From contig JAVBOP010000105.1 of the NCBI GenBank assembly GCA_031550405.1, positions 1-7,014 of the forward strand: 7,014 nt of DNA. The letters are read 5' to 3'. Under the pieces are notes generated by a model. That model had not been told where the DNA came from. It saw only the letters and a program-made list of their open reading frames with translations, and made no database searches. Of this stretch, positions 6,946-7,014 are shown piece by piece. A program made the position numbers and the translations under genes. Each line of letters opens with the position of its first letter. The first letter of the stretch is position 1. Origin of the DNA: JAVBOP01 sp031550405. GTDB taxonomy: Bacteria > Bacteroidota > Ignavibacteria > Kapaibacteriales > UBA2268.

Positions 6946-7014
6946 TTATTGTGCAGATTTGATAAACTGCAACCTTTCTATCTGGTTTCCCATCTGGAAT
7001 ACTACATGATACAA
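6946..7014 (-). CDS. 3' end of a second probable T9SS cargo gene (partial)
   Basis: Reading leftward from the right edge, the minus strand is open for 22 codons and stops at TAA (6948-6946). The encoded tail is L-YHVVFQMGNQIERLQFIKS-AQ. It has the pattern of the last two beta strands of a T9SS type A sorting domain: an aromatic/hydrophobic strand after the usual G(x)Y, a short polar turn (MGNQ), then a second strand ending in a hydrophobic-Lys tail. It lines up without gaps against the end of the complete secreted protein at 238-3177 (YYITLDINDNRMVVPLNIIK). Everything upstream lies outside the window, so the function of the protein is unknown. It is convergent to nuoF with a 147-base gap. The call rests on a very short stretch. 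Confidence 0.55.
   Translation of the reverse strand: MYHVVFQMGNQIERLQFIKSAQ

Overview
The window reads as chromosomal DNA from an AT-rich, free-living bacterium of the Bacteroidota/Chlorobiota/Kapabacteria-Ignavibacteria group. The main reason is that two separate genes, one complete and one cut by the right edge, end in what look like type IX secretion system (T9SS) C-terminal sorting domains, which are confined to that superphylum. Ribosome binding sites are mostly weak or absent, which also fits. The presence of a full-length complex I flavoprotein (NuoF) points to a respiring organism. A narrower placement is not justified from 7 kb.

Layout, left to right. Positions 1-180 carry no convincing gene; a GC-rich patch (about 57-114) that can fold into two consecutive hairpins stands out there. 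A strong Rho-independent terminator (185-214, minus strand) ends a minus-strand unit of two genes: a membrane antiporter of the NhaD/CitMHS (ion transporter) superfamily (3247-4554) followed 69 bases later by a large secreted multidomain protein (238-3177). No terminator is visible between the two, so they may be co-transcribed. After a 245-base AT-rich gap comes a second minus-strand unit, a small VOC (glyoxalase-fold) protein (4860-5252) with its own terminator (4800-4840). A 208-base divergent intergenic region separates it from nuoF on the plus strand (5461-6798), which has a probable terminator just after its stop. Convergent to nuoF, the last 69 bases (6946-7014) are the 3' end of another minus-strand gene whose encoded tail resembles a T9SS sorting domain.

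The genes do not form one pathway. The secreted protein would be exported by Sec, carried over the outer membrane by T9SS and probably left at the surface or released. The antiporter would sit in the inner membrane and exchange Na+/H+ or carry a carboxylate. NuoF would be the NADH-oxidising subunit at the tip of complex I, yet it appears here without nuoE or nuoG beside it. The most interesting points are the secreted protein's thioredoxin-like N-terminal domain that seems to have lost its CxxC, the isolated nuoF, the second T9SS tail at the right edge, and the hairpin-rich GC patch at the left. I see no CRISPR array, tRNA, rRNA, phage gene or transposase gene, and no clear sign of an unknown multi-gene system.
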